Origin: Kondoa malvinella
Lineage: Eukaryota > Basidiomycota > Agaricostilbomycetes > Agaricostilbales > Kondoaceae
Length of the DNA stretch: 64,000 bases
NCBI GenBank assembly: GCA_039545315.1
Contig: BCIM01000008.1
Coordinates: 558,001-622,000 of the forward strand
Direction of reading: 5' to 3'
Shown: positions 10,551-22,134 of the stretch, piece by piece
Layout of the letters: each line of letters starts with the position of its first letter
Numbering within the stretch: the stretch's first letter is position 1
Notes under the pieces: model-generated
Database searches by the model: none
Seen by the model: the letters and a program-made list of their open reading frames with translations, nothing else
What the model was told of the DNA's origin: nothing
Translations under genes and position numbers: made by a program

Positions 10551-12346
10551 ATGTTCGAGTTAGCGCTGCAATGCGGCCAAGCAGGCAATATGAGTGCGTC
10601 TGCACGATTTGCAAAGGCCTGCGCTGAGTGTATTGCAGTTGGAAGCGAGTTCTGGCCTCGAATATGTCAAGAACACGGCATTTCGCCTACTGGTGTATTG
10701 GAAGATTTTGCTATGGCAGAGCAAGGGGATCGAAAGGACGTCTTCTTCTATCAAGCTGATGATGCGGTATGTTTCTTCCTCTGTAGCGTTTCAAGCTCAT
10801 GGTCAAGGCAGCATTACGTTCCTCGAGCTATCCTCGTCGACTTGGAGCCTAGGGTTATCAACTCGATTCTTACGGGCACATATGGCGGTCTGTTCAACCC
10901 GGAGAACGTCTACATGTCCAAGGACGGAGGAGGAGCAGGCAATAATTGGGCAATGGGTTATGGAATTGGCGAGAAGTTGTACGAGGACTTGCTCGAGATC
11001 ATTGACAGAGAGGCAGATGGAAGTGACTCTCTAGAGGTCAGTCAATGTCGCTGTCGCCCAGGCAATACTTACGCCAGTCCAGGGCTTCATGATGCTTCAC
11101 TCTATCGCAGGCGGCACAGGCTCTGGGCTTGGCTCGTACCTTTTAGAACGACTCAACGACCGATATCCAAAGAAACTGATCCAAACCTATTCCGTCTTTC
11201 CAAACGCGTCAGAGGGCGATGTCGTTGTCCAGCCATACAATTCCCTCTTGGCCATCAAGCGTCTCGTCCAGCACGCCGATTCTTCCGTCGTCCTCGATAA
11301 CAGCGCTCTAGCAAGGATAGCAGCAGATCGTCTGCATATCCAAAATGCTACCTATAGCCAAACAAATCAACTCGTAGCGACAGTCATGGCGGCCTCCACT
11401 CAGACGCTCCGATATCCAGGTTACATGAACAATGATCTCGTCAGCATACTGGCCTCTCTCATACCTACTCCGAGATGCCACTTCCTCATGACTTCCTATA
11501 CACCTTTCACTTCCGATATCATTGAGAATGTAAGCGCTTCTCCGCCGCTGATCTATACTTGACTAATGAAGCATTAGGCCAAATCAATACGGAAAACTAC
11601 TGTGCTTGATGTCATGCGCAGACTGCTACAGCCGAAGAATAGACTGGTCTCCATTGGCTCTGTTGGCGCGCCAGGCAGTACAAAGCTTAATAGCAGTTGC
11701 TACATCTCTATCATGAACATAATACAAGGCGAAGTGGATCCAGGAGACGTAGATACTTGATTCGTTGATCTATTCACAGGCTGACGAGCTTTCGCAGGTT
11801 CACAAAAGTCTCCTACGCATCAGAGAAAGGCAACTTGCAAATTTCATACCTTGGGGTCCAGCCTCAATACAAGTCGCGCTGACGAAGAGAAGCCCGCATA
11901 TGCCATCGACCCATCGAGTGTCTGGTCTGATGCTGGCGAATCACACCGCTATCGGAACGGTTCGCAAATTTGATCGCTTGCCTCTTCATCGAGCTAATCC
12001 CGTCTAAAGATCTTCAAACGAGCTATAGAGCAATACGATAAATTGCGGAAGCGCAATGCTTTTCTGGACCAGTACAAGAAAGAAAGCATGTTTGAGAATA
12101 ATTTGGATGAGTTCGATGACTCTAGGTCCCTTGCGCCCGTCCTTTGTTTGGCTCATACTGATCCACAAGCACAGAGAGGTGGTGCAAGATCTCATATCGG
12201 AATACTCTGCTTGCGAGAAGCCAGATTACATGGCGAGTTCGGTCATTAAGCATCACGGTTTAGCTGATCAACAACGAAACAGGAACGAGGCATCACGCAT
12301 AGGCCATAGAACAGTCATCAGAGTACGGACATGTGGAGTAGTGTAG
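10551..12346 (+). CDS. Gamma-tubulin
   Basis: Microtubule-nucleating tubulin of the spindle pole body (gamma-tubulin complex). Exon 1 ([14 protein letters not shown]) splices to [14 protein letters not shown]. Diagnostic gamma blocks follow: [58 protein letters not shown], the GTP-binding loop [49 protein letters not shown] and [12 protein letters not shown]. The C-terminal exons read [26 protein letters not shown], then [25 protein letters not shown] and [10 protein letters not shown], and finish with a lineage-specific basic tail ending RTCGVV at the TAG at 12344. The N-terminus before LQCGQAGN is two to three residues shorter than in animals. About seven introns, one with an AAG acceptor (12009). 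Confidence 0.95.
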
Positions 12347-12631
12347 ATAGCAGAAGGGAACAGAAGCAAGTCATCGAAGCTGATTGATCGTACCCAAAAC
12401 CATGATTATACATTGCCCTCGCCTGATACAAAAGACGAGAAGCTGTCTGTACACTGCCCTTTGCTGACCAAGACTCTTATAGTGTACTGGTCAACGAAAT
12501 TTCCGCTGAAAGCAAGTAGGGCATGCCATCGCATCAGATGGTATAAGCGAAGTACGGTGATCGATCGCCCATGTCAGCAAGCCTGTACAGTATATCAGCT
12601 GACAGTTTCACGTCAAACATATCGGCAATAC

Positions 12632-14834
12632 TCACTCCTGAGCTGGAATGCGGGTCGCTTCTCCAGAGGCAACCATTGCCCTCTTCCTCTTGTTGGCGGT
12701 CATCAAGAAGAAGGCGTTGATGCACACAGTGACAATGCCGAGGGCAAGGAGGCCAATGCTACGATATGGGTAAGCACATGCAAGACAGGCAGACGATTTG
12801 CTTACTTGACAATGCATCCGAAACCGTAGTGTGGAGCATCTCTAGCTCTGAAGATGTTGCTGCTGATCATGCCGCACATACCTATGCACTGATGAGACCA
12901 ACATATGACCAATGTTTTGAAAAAAGATATACCTCCAATTCCTACCAGGATGGCAACTTGAGTGGCTCTCTTGGTCTGTCCGCCACTGTTGTTGGTAGTC
13001 AATACCACGACTGATCGCAAGACATGAGCAAGGCACAGTCACGCCCAAGTGGTGCTCACTGGACGGGAAAGCTCCGTAGGATCCCGCAGCAGCCATGAAT
13101 GCTCCAAAGTAGCGAACGCCAGATGTGTAGCTGGCGTATAATATAATGTAGCCGATTAAACTGGCAGTCATGCCGAAGAGAAGAATGGCTGAACGTGCGC
13201 GGTACTTGTCAGCGATCAAGGCTGCGAACATCGAGGTCAGACTCTTCCACAAGGTGAGTGCGATATGACCTACCGAGCACGATGACGCAGATGGCGGCAA
13301 AGATGTACACTGGAACAGTGATGAGCTGGGCATTTGGACCTGAGTAGCCTCTGCGATGATAACGAAATCAGATGATTGTGATTTCCCAGAGGAGATCCAC
13401 TTACAAGCCGACAGTAATCGATGGAAGGTTGAGAGCGACGGAGTAGACAGGCGTAAGGATGCAGACGTAGATGACGAAGCACATCCAAATCTTCCAGTCA
13501 AAGATACCATCCCAAACAAAGCGCCATTGGAAGTCGTTTGACATGGGGACGTCTACACCGTCGTACTGCACAGTTTATGTGTGAGGATTAGATCAAGGGC
13601 AACTGATAGAACACACCTTTAGTCGCTCAATGAGAATCTGCTGCTCTTCGTGAGTCAACCATTTGGCCTTGTCGGGGGAGTCGGTGATTGTGAAGTACGC
13701 CATGATGGCAGCGGCGACCGTTAGTAGTCCCTCAACTAAGAAGAGCCATCCCTGTGACCTGTGTGAGCACGGGTTGAGAGAACGACAAAGTGACTTACCC
13801 AACCAGGAATGGAGCCAGCTTCAATTCTGGTCAAGCCATAGGCTAGCAGTCCACCGAAAGCACCTGTAGGAAATCTTAGAGTGGGCCTGAAGACAAAGGT
13901 TCATTCTGACTAACCAGCAATTGTGGCGGCCGCACTAGAAGCACCCAAAGAAAATCAGCGTTATTCTCTCTGAACTTAATTCCACTCACAAGAAGAATCC
14001 AACACGGAACTGGCTCTCGCTTCTCTTGTACCAGGTGGTAAGGTAGTAGGTAACACCTGGGAAGAGCTATGAGACAAAACAGATCAGTAAGCTCTACTAT
14101 TGGCTCAGAGCGGTTACATACACCGGCCTCTGCGGCACCAAGGAAGAAACGTGCGACCAGAAGCCCCTCGAAAGTCTTTACGAGGGCTGTCAAGGTCATG
14201 ATCGTTCCCCCTGATCACATTATGAGTACCTCCAATGTATATGATAGACAAGTAGCTTACACCAGAACATGATGAAGGACAACCATTTGGATGCACCGAA
14301 CTTCTTCAACATCAGATTGGAACTGAACCAATTGTGAGCCAATCGAAACTGCTGCAACAGACTTTGTAAACTCACGGCACTTCCAGTAAACCATAGAGAA
14401 TGAAGAAGACAGTGACGGTAAGGTTGTATTCCGAAGGCTAGTGCCGAACTTTCAGCGAAAGAACTTGCAATCTGTTTCCGAACGCACCGTCATGCCCAAA
14501 TCGGCTGAGAGACCCGCGATTCTGGCGTTGCCGATACTGCAAAGCTGTCAACAGACGAAAGAATCAAATATCGCTTTACTGACGCGGTTCGATCCAAAAA
14601 GGAAAGCAAGCTATTGACAGATCAGTTCGACGCGGATAACGAAACACCATAAACTGACTATAGAATACTCATAACAGGCAAAATGCGCATGTCACATTTC
14701 CTCAAAATCCTCTTGATCTGCGCTGGGTCCTCTTCCGCGCGCTGAAGAGTAGCAGATTTATCGTTGTCGACCTTTTCGAGATGCGTGTCGTACTGCTTCT
14801 CCATGTCGGAGGAATCGTTGTGTGCTTGCACCAT
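12632..14834 (-). CDS. MFS transporter, anion:cation symporter (Dal5/Tna1-like) family
   Basis: Twelve-TM major facilitator of the fungal Dal5 group, which imports allantoate, nicotinate, pantothenate, vitamins or other organic anions (family knowledge). ATG at 14834 opens a hydrophilic N-terminus (MVQAHNDSSDMEKQYDTHLE). The conserved entry to TM1 follows: RKCDMRILPVMSIL, then YLLSFLDRTA after an intron. Later exons give IGNARIAGLSADLGM-like sequence, the FEGLLVARFFLGAAEAG segment, YFTITDSPDKAKWLTHEEQQ (the usual central loop) and KLYSVALNLPSITVGLGYSGP-like TM7-8. The C-terminus ends CINAFFLMTANKRKRAMVAS with the stop at 12632. About ten introns. It might belong functionally with the catabolic genes to its left, but gamma-tubulin intervenes and no palindrome was seen upstream. 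Confidence 0.88.
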
Positions 14835-16164
14835 GATTCTAATTGTCTATCGTTTGCTTCTAAGATGGAACGATGGTGATACCACTCTAGTGTGACTTGG
14901 CAAAGGATCTAAGGAGAGTAGAGAGAAAGACAGGCAAAGACGCTGACTGGAGGTTGGGGAAAGAAGGAAGGCTGGAGGAGCTCCGTGGTGATTCCAGGGC
15001 AAGTTCAGGCGAGTTCAGGGATCGCAAGAGGTCCGGGAGGGGCACAACAGTCAAAAGCTGAGTAAATCCAAGATCGGGAACATGTTGCATGTGGAGCGCG
15101 AAACGGAGAAAACGGGAGACCACGGGGAAAAAAGCTCAGAATCGCTGCGATGCTGCCTTCCCTTGCATTCCGAGTACAGGGCGCAGCCTATGGATAGACA
15201 CAAAAAGGTTATGTTGACCTTGAGAGCAGGTTCAGGACCGATATGCGCGAAAATTGACAACGACAGTATAGCCGCGAGCGCGCCTTGGCGAATCTTAAAA
15301 CGCGTGGCTATAGCGCGGCAACGTCGGTGAGCGAAAGCTTCCGTGCTTGCAGCTGAGTAGCCATTAAGGAAAGACGCGCAGGAGGAGACAGCACATGGCA
15401 GGCAGACGTAGCATTGCCAAAGCATTTTAAAGCGGGGCAAGATGTGCCAATTCGTCGCCAATATCAACGTTGAGCAGCATAGTATTAGACAGTACCAGGT
15501 ATAGTTGAGGCGAAATGAAGCGGAAGCGAGCCTGGTCCTTTTGATTCATCGGCTTGATTACATGCTTGGTCAGCACTTCGGCGTACAACCACATTCTCTT
15601 GCAGCGAGTGATTCTTCTCGAGCGTATACCAGTCTTGGACGGTAACAGTGAAAGAGGGAACCGCATCTAAGCGGAGAAGGAGCCAGTGCCAAGCGAGACC
15701 CGCACATCAATGAACTTCCAGGCCTTCGACTGACTTTAATGGGAGCCCACGCTCGAGCGGCTATTCAGATACGAGAGCGGCCATCCTATCAAAAGCATAT
15801 GACAAGCGATAGCGTAGCAAGTGTCTGACGAAGTGAAGTCGTGCACCTCATCAGGCCGAAGCGAACGACGAGAAATTGGATGCGGCGGTTGTGGGTTGGG
15901 AAGAAGAGGAGCGCTCGATAGCTTAGCAAGCGAAAACAGGCCTGCTCCGAGAGTCGGCATTCGAGGTTGCTAATTCGGTCGTGCAGCATCATACGCGCAA
16001 AGATAGTCAAGCACATGTGCGACCTGTATGAGGCTAAGAGGGATAGCAGGGCTTCAGAGAGCGCTAGATAAACAGCGCGTGCACGACTATGCGAGAATCG
16101 CAAAATTACGAGAAGTCGAGGATTATTTTCGTTGACGCAGACGGCCGACAGACGAAGCTCTTTT
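14835..16164. other. Long gene-poor interval, possible unrecognised small gene on minus strand
   Basis: 1.33 kb between two divergent genes. Minus-strand open frames overlap here (15051-15467, 15427-15666, 15736-15960), and some peptides look protein-like, for example DWYTLEKNHSLQENV near 15610 and ISPQLYLVLSNTMLLNVD near 15480. I could not splice them into one model or assign a family, so no CDS is called. The rest presumably holds the promoters of the transporter and of the gene at 16165. Confidence 0.35.
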
Positions 16165-18352
16165 ATGGACCCTTGGGCAAGCAATGGCTGGGCAGATGAA
16201 GGTACGGCATCGTCGCCAGTGTTTGAAAGACCTGCGGCGCTGCCTCGTTGGGACAGCAAATCCACAATACCGATAACAGAAGAGAACGCCTGGGGAGCCT
16301 CTCCGTCGTTCGAAGAGACTGTACCTGTTGCTGCAGACTTTGAACAGCAAGACAACGTCGAAGATCAAGAAGCGCGATATTCAGACGAGTTCAACCAAGC
16401 GAGCTTCGAAAGTCATGCAAATCACGATGTACTACCTGCTACCTCCTTTGAACAGCATGCCGAACAGCCGTATAGTCCAAAGCAAGCCTCTCCTCAGCCT
16501 TCTTCGCCTCAATCAGAGGCAGGGGACATCGCTTGGAGCGAAATGAAGCTGCCGACATTCTCTGCTGTTCCAGACGCTGACCCTTCAGAAACGCCCTGGG
16601 AAGAGCAGTCAGATCAGTCATCAGAGCAAGAACAAGACGAATCTGAAGCTGCCGATGTTGAGGAAGCGGCATCTGATGCAGATGATCCTTGGGCCAGTGC
16701 AGGAACGCGACAGCAAACTTCAACGCTATATACGAATGGCATGGTGCGGTCTCTAATAAGGACGTATCGCTCCATATCTGACTCCCCAACAGAACCCAGC
16801 TCTGTTGCAACAGATAGTAGCAGAGGCCAAGAAATTGACCGAAGCCGCATATCAAATAGACACTGAAAAGGTCTTTCTACCACCTTCTGGCATGGGCATG
16901 AACCTGGAATCACTATACGAAGAAGGCGGAGAATTGTCAGTTACCTGGTCGTGACTTGGAACAATGCTAATCAACTTTTTTAGATCACATCTCGAACCTA
17001 TAATGAGCAAAGCTTCGAACGCCTATGCATATGCCCGCTTTCCATTCAAAGGCACAAATATAGAACGACTGTATAAAGAAGGTCTCGATAATACAGCAGC
17101 TAGAGCGACAGATATCTTGAAAGGCGGCTCAACTCGAAGAGCTGGTCTAAGAACTGGCTTTGTCTTTTCCAACGCACCTGCTTCGCCCGTCTCGCAGCCT
17201 GCCATACTACCTCAACCTTCTTCTTTTGTGGATCTCTGGGGCGACAGCAGCGATATTCAGCCAGCACAAGAAGTCAAACAAGAGAAACCCGCTTTAGCCG
17301 AACCGCCCATTGCTCCAGCTCCTTCGCCTTCTACTACTTCGTTCTTCGGAGGTTTGTTTGGGAGGAAGACCGCTACTCCTGAACCAAGCCAAAAAGCAGA
17401 AATACCTCAACCTTCCCTGAAGCAAGATTCGATAGCGGATTTATCGTTGATCGAAACAAGTCCGATTCAGTCCATGTCTGCGTTCTCGGATACTGCTCCA
17501 ACAAGATCACCTGCTCGTTCGGCTACCCCATCTGGTCTAAGCAGATCAAGCATCGATGCGTCAAATTCAACTGTACAACCGCCGAATCGACCTTCATCAG
17601 CCGCATCGTCAACTTCAAGACAAACTTCAGGTGTCTCTCGTTTCTTTGGTCGGTTCAACCGGACAGCTTCAACCGATTTCGGTACATCGAGAAAGTCGAT
17701 GGACGATGATTGGCTTGGACCGAAAGAGGCTGCTTTCTTGGATGCTGGAGGTGTTGAAGTGGATTACAGTCAAGTGGATGAGCCAGGTGGATATGCAATG
17801 GGAGGATTGTTGGACATGCCAGAATCGCCGCAAAAGAAATTGACTCGGAATGTCAAGGAACCCAATATAGGTGGTGTGGACGACTTATTTGCAGCTTTTG
17901 GACCGACAGCAGTGCAAGCGAAGAGCTCTGATGCAAGATCTGCTACGTACGATCCTTTCGACCCTCTTGGCGATTCACCACCACTCGTTCAGTCTACCTT
18001 TCTGCCACTGAAGAGCTCAGCATCAATCAGCGCTCCGCCTATAGCTACGCAGACCCTCCCTCCACCCAGACCGCCGTCTTCCAACGCCTTTTCGCTGCCT
18101 TTACCTCAAGCTCAGCCTTCCAAACCTCTGTCTGCATTCAGCTTACCTCCTCCTAGTCAACCCAGCAGCGGACCTGTACCACTCTTAGCGCCTCCTCCAT
18201 CTTCTGCTGCGCCGATGCAGCACAAGCAAGTCGACCTGTTTGCAGCAGATGACGATTTTGGAGATTTCGAAGCAGCTGCTCCAACATTTCAACCGGCCAA
18301 GACCAATGGAGCAATCAGTTCAAGTGATTTATCGTTCTTTGATAACTTGTAG
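16165..18352 (+). CDS. Disordered protein with clathrin-adaptor-type motifs, function unassigned
   Basis: Family not recognised. ATG at 16165 (MDPWASNGWADEG); an in-frame TTG upstream was not used. Exon 1 encodes an acidic, Ser/Pro/Glu-rich region with two DPWAS repeats. It splices at a GT after TLYTNGM to NPALLQQIVAEAKKLTEAAY, the only well-folded-looking segment, which runs through FLPPSGMGMNLESLYEEGGEL and, after a second intron (16935-16982), HLEPIMSKASNAYAYARFPF and GTNIERLYKEGLD. About 400 residues of Ser/Pro/Ala-rich sequence follow, with FFGGLFGRK and RFFGRFNR repeats, ending ADDDFGDFEAA near residue 690. DFGDFE-like and DPW-like motifs bind clathrin-adaptor ear domains in known trafficking proteins, so a Golgi/endosome accessory role is possible (inference). 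Confidence 0.7.
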
Positions 18353-18465
18353 CAATCGTATATCTGTCAAGCATGGGATTTGTCAATGCATTGTTATGTT
18401 CATTCTCACTGACCACCGACCACCAATGAATACCCTGCCTTGACTCAAGCTGACTGGTGATACCA

Positions 18466-21400
18466 ATGAACGGCGAGACGACGAGTGCACTGCGACAGTT
18501 CAACTTCTTTGATTTGCAGCGAGTGCATGATATCGCTGATGCAGACGAGTCGCCTGCAGTCTTCCAAGGCAACAAGACGAACGAAATCTCGTGCACATGT
18601 ACTGGTCAAGCTTCTATTCTTATAGCCGACATACACGGAGCTGTTCATCTGATCAGCTCGCCTGACTTTGCTATTACGACGTCTTGGATTGCGCATCAGC
18701 AAGGTCGGGTCACCCATGCTGCCTTTAGCGCACACAAGAGAGGCGTCATAGTCACACTAGGCGAGGACTCTGCTTCTCCGTATCCAATACTCAATCTTTG
18801 GTCCCTTGCTCCGCCTGAACGCAAGAAGTCTCAAACCGTGTCATCGATATCCAACACGCCTCGATTGCTGGCTTCAGGCAAGCTGCAATCATCAAACAGC
18901 CCACATCCAGTCTCGACATTCGCTATCACTTCCTCGCTCTCTCACGTCGCCGTCGGATTAGCAGATGGCACAGTCCTGCTTCTGCGCTATCTTGATCAAA
19001 CAGTCGCTTCCGCTCTATCAGCAGCTCCAAATTCTGCCCCTGCATCGTTACCGAAACCAAGGGTATTGAATCAAAGCTCGCTTGAACCTGTGACAGGCTT
19101 GCAATTCGCTTCTTCTACTGCATCAAGAGGTGTTTTATACGTCGTGACGACCAACAAGGTGTTGAGCTATCAAGCGAGTGGGAAGGGCAGCGCAACGATA
19201 GTGGATGATATTGGAGCTGCTGTAGGATGTACGGCGCTGACGGCAGAAGGGAAGTTGGTCATCGCGCGGAATGAAGCGATCTATGTGTATGGTCAGGATG
19301 GTAGAGAGGGTTGTTATGCTTATGAAGGTATGCCCTCGTGTCGCTCATTGTAGCCTTACTCTAATCATTTGTACAGGCAACAAATCTGCCATCCACGTCT
19401 TTGGCAACTACCTCGTAGTCGTTTCTCCACCTTTCTTTCCTTCGGCAGCGTCCAATTCAGCTACAGTGAGAAACTTTGTGGCTAAGCATAATGCTGATGC
19501 CAATGCAAATGCGACCGACATCAGTCGAGTTGGCATATTCGACTCGAGACACAAGTTCGTTGCGCATTCAAGCGCTTTCAAAGAGGGAGTGCGAGAAGTC
19601 TTTGTCGTCTGGAACAGAGTATGGGTGCTTTGTAATGATGGCCAGGTGAGCTGGAATCCTCTCGATGTTAATTTACACGCTGATCATCAAATCAGCTGAC
19701 TCGCCTGGAAGAGCTGCCGACACCTGCCAAGCTAGATATCCTATTTTCTAAATCTCTGTATCTGCTCGCCCTTGGCCTGGCGGAAACCAGCAACTGCGAC
19801 GAACATGAGATATCTGAGATTCACTTGCGCTATGCGGACCACCTCTATTCAAAATCTGACTTCGAAGGCGCTATGAGTCAGTACCTTCAAACGATTGGCC
19901 ATACCGAGGCCAGCTATGTCATACGAAAGGTAAAGTCCTGCTGTACTTGTTCACATGCCATTCTTATGCCTGTGTCAAGTTCCTTGACGCGCAACGCATT
20001 CACAACCTCACTTCATACCTCGAAGCTCTTCATACTGGCGGGTTAGCCAACTCTGCACACACTTCGCTTCTCATCAACTGCTACACCAAGCTAAAAGACA
20101 CAGACCGCCTGGATGCTTTCATCAAGAAGTCGACGGAAAACATAAGCAATTCCTCACCAGACGGCGTCGAAGGGTCAATCTCTCAACCTTCAGCATCTCA
20201 GCAACAGCCTCAGTTTGACCTGGAGACCGTCATTCGCGTCACTAGGCAAGCGGGCTATTTTGATCATGCTGCTCATTTGGCGCGAAAGTATGGCGAGCAT
20301 GCGGAATATCTTCAAATACAAGTAGAAGATCGCAAAGACTGGCGGGAAGCATTGCAGTATATCCGAGGTTTAGGGTATGAATTGGTAAGATCCTATCCTA
20401 GTCACAAAGAGCAGCTCTGATATTCTACGCAGGCTGAAGCGGAGATGCTTCGCTATGGTAAGACTCTGGTCGATAATCTACCAAAGGAGGCGACTCGGCT
20501 TCTCATCGATCTCTGTTGTGGTACACTGGAACAAATACCGCCCATCGACTTCGACGATGCGCAACAGACTCGCTCGCCTGACACAACTACCGGACCGTCT
20601 TACTTTTCTTATCTCTCTTACGGCAACAAGAAGACATCTGCACCGACAGCTCAGACCAATAACACCTCGAGCAGTCCAGCTGTATTGAGTCCACCTCTTT
20701 CTTCGGCTCGCCAAACTCAAAGCCGCAGGTCCACCTCTATCCCCCAGCCTTCCTCTACCCTTGCAACCGATGCGCCACCCCGACGTTCGAATCTACCAGC
20801 TCCGAAACAGTTCTTTGCCCAATTTATTGGCCGCGAAGAAGAATTCATTCATTTCCTTGAGACTGTTGCCCATCAACGATGGGACGATTCCAACTCAACA
20901 GACGAAGAACCGCAGCAGATGGCGGTATGGAACACTCTGCTTGAGCTTTACCTTACTCTGGCAGCAAAGAGCGCGGAGAAGAATCGACAAGCCGAACTGC
21001 AGTTCAAGGCACTATCACTGTTGCGACGTTCGGATCCTATACCTTACAACCCTCACCAAGCGTTGATTGTGTGCACTATGGCTCGCTTTGAAGAAGGCAT
21101 TCTGGTTCTGTACGAACGTCTCGACATGATAGAAGAAATCCTTCGGCGTCGTATTGCATCGGCGGAACCGGAGAAAGTCTTTGAAACACTGTGGAAGTAT
21201 GGCGAACGAGCACCAGACTTATATTCTATCGCCCTCCGTTGGATATCGAGTGATGCCGCCTTGCTCAGCAAACACCAGCCTCAGCTTGATCGTATACTGC
21301 AAGAGATAGAAAAACACCAGGTTTTAAAGCCAATTCAAGTCCTTCGAATACTGTCCCGCAATAATGCTGCATCTATTGGATCACTCAAAGGTTACTTCAA

Positions 21401-21967
21401 GAGTGGTCTGCAAGCGGATAAGAGTGAGATCGACTCTGATCGAGCCTTGGTTGCAACGTATCGAAAGGAGACTGCGATCAAGCACAAAGAGGTAGAAACC
21501 TTGATGGACGTTAATACACCTCGCGTCTTCCAGATCACCCGATGCAGTGCTTGTGGTGGGAATTTGGATCTACCTAGCGTTCAGTGAGTGCAGATCATAC
21601 TTGAGAAGTGTCCGATCTGACGCGCTACAGCTTCATGTGCAAGCACTCTTATCATCAAAGGTCGGTCTTGGTCTCTTCGCTTGCAATTATGAGCTAACAA
21701 GATTTGGGCAGATGTCTCACGGACAGCGAGGCTCAAGATTGTCCAAATTGCGCAAGAGAGCACGGTCTAGTCAAGGGTGAGTCCAGTCCGTTCCTTGTTT
21801 TCTGGTACTAGCCTAACCGCGCAATAACAGAGATCCGCCGAAACAACGAAAAGCTTGCTTCACAGCCAGAGCTTTTCATGCAGGATGTCCGGGAGGAAGG
21901 GTTTGGCGCCATCGCATCTGCATTTTCCAAAGGTTGGCTTCAGCTTGCGAGGCCTTCGCAAGACTAG
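18466..21967 (+). CDS. VPS11: VPS11/PEP5, HOPS/CORVET core subunit with C-terminal RING
   Basis: Vacuolar protein sorting subunit shared by the HOPS and CORVET tethering complexes. The first ATG in frame is at 18466 (MNGETTSALRQFNFFDLQRV); the FNFF start is typical of VPS11. The first ~330 residues form the beta-propeller (VGLADGTVLLLRYLDQ, NEAIYVYGQDGREGCYAYEG). A helical repeat region follows: LRYADHLYSKSDFEGAMSQY, TSLLINCYTKLKDTDRLDAF and EYLQIQVEDRKDWREALQYI. After a Ser/Pro-rich insertion comes PAPKQFFAQFIGREEEFIHF and the helical tail. The end is a RING-type zinc finger: RCSACGGNLDLPSVHFMCKH, SYHQRC, then DCPNCA. About seven introns. A six-codon upstream ORF (18425) precedes the start. 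Confidence 0.95.
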
Positions 21968-22134
21968 CATTTGTACAAGAGTGTAAAATTACATTGAGAA
22001 GCATCGAATCTAGCATGCGCGACTATCGCTAAGTGGGAAATATTCACATGAAGGAATCACTATGCGGCCAAATGTTGCAATGGTATCGGTACATAAGATC
22101 AAGATACTTGAAGAAGCATGAACAGAGAGAGCAT

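Noticed and set aside
15789..16355. 188-codon minus-strand frame
   Set aside because: It overlaps the start of the well-supported plus-strand gene at 16165 and reads as its antisense.
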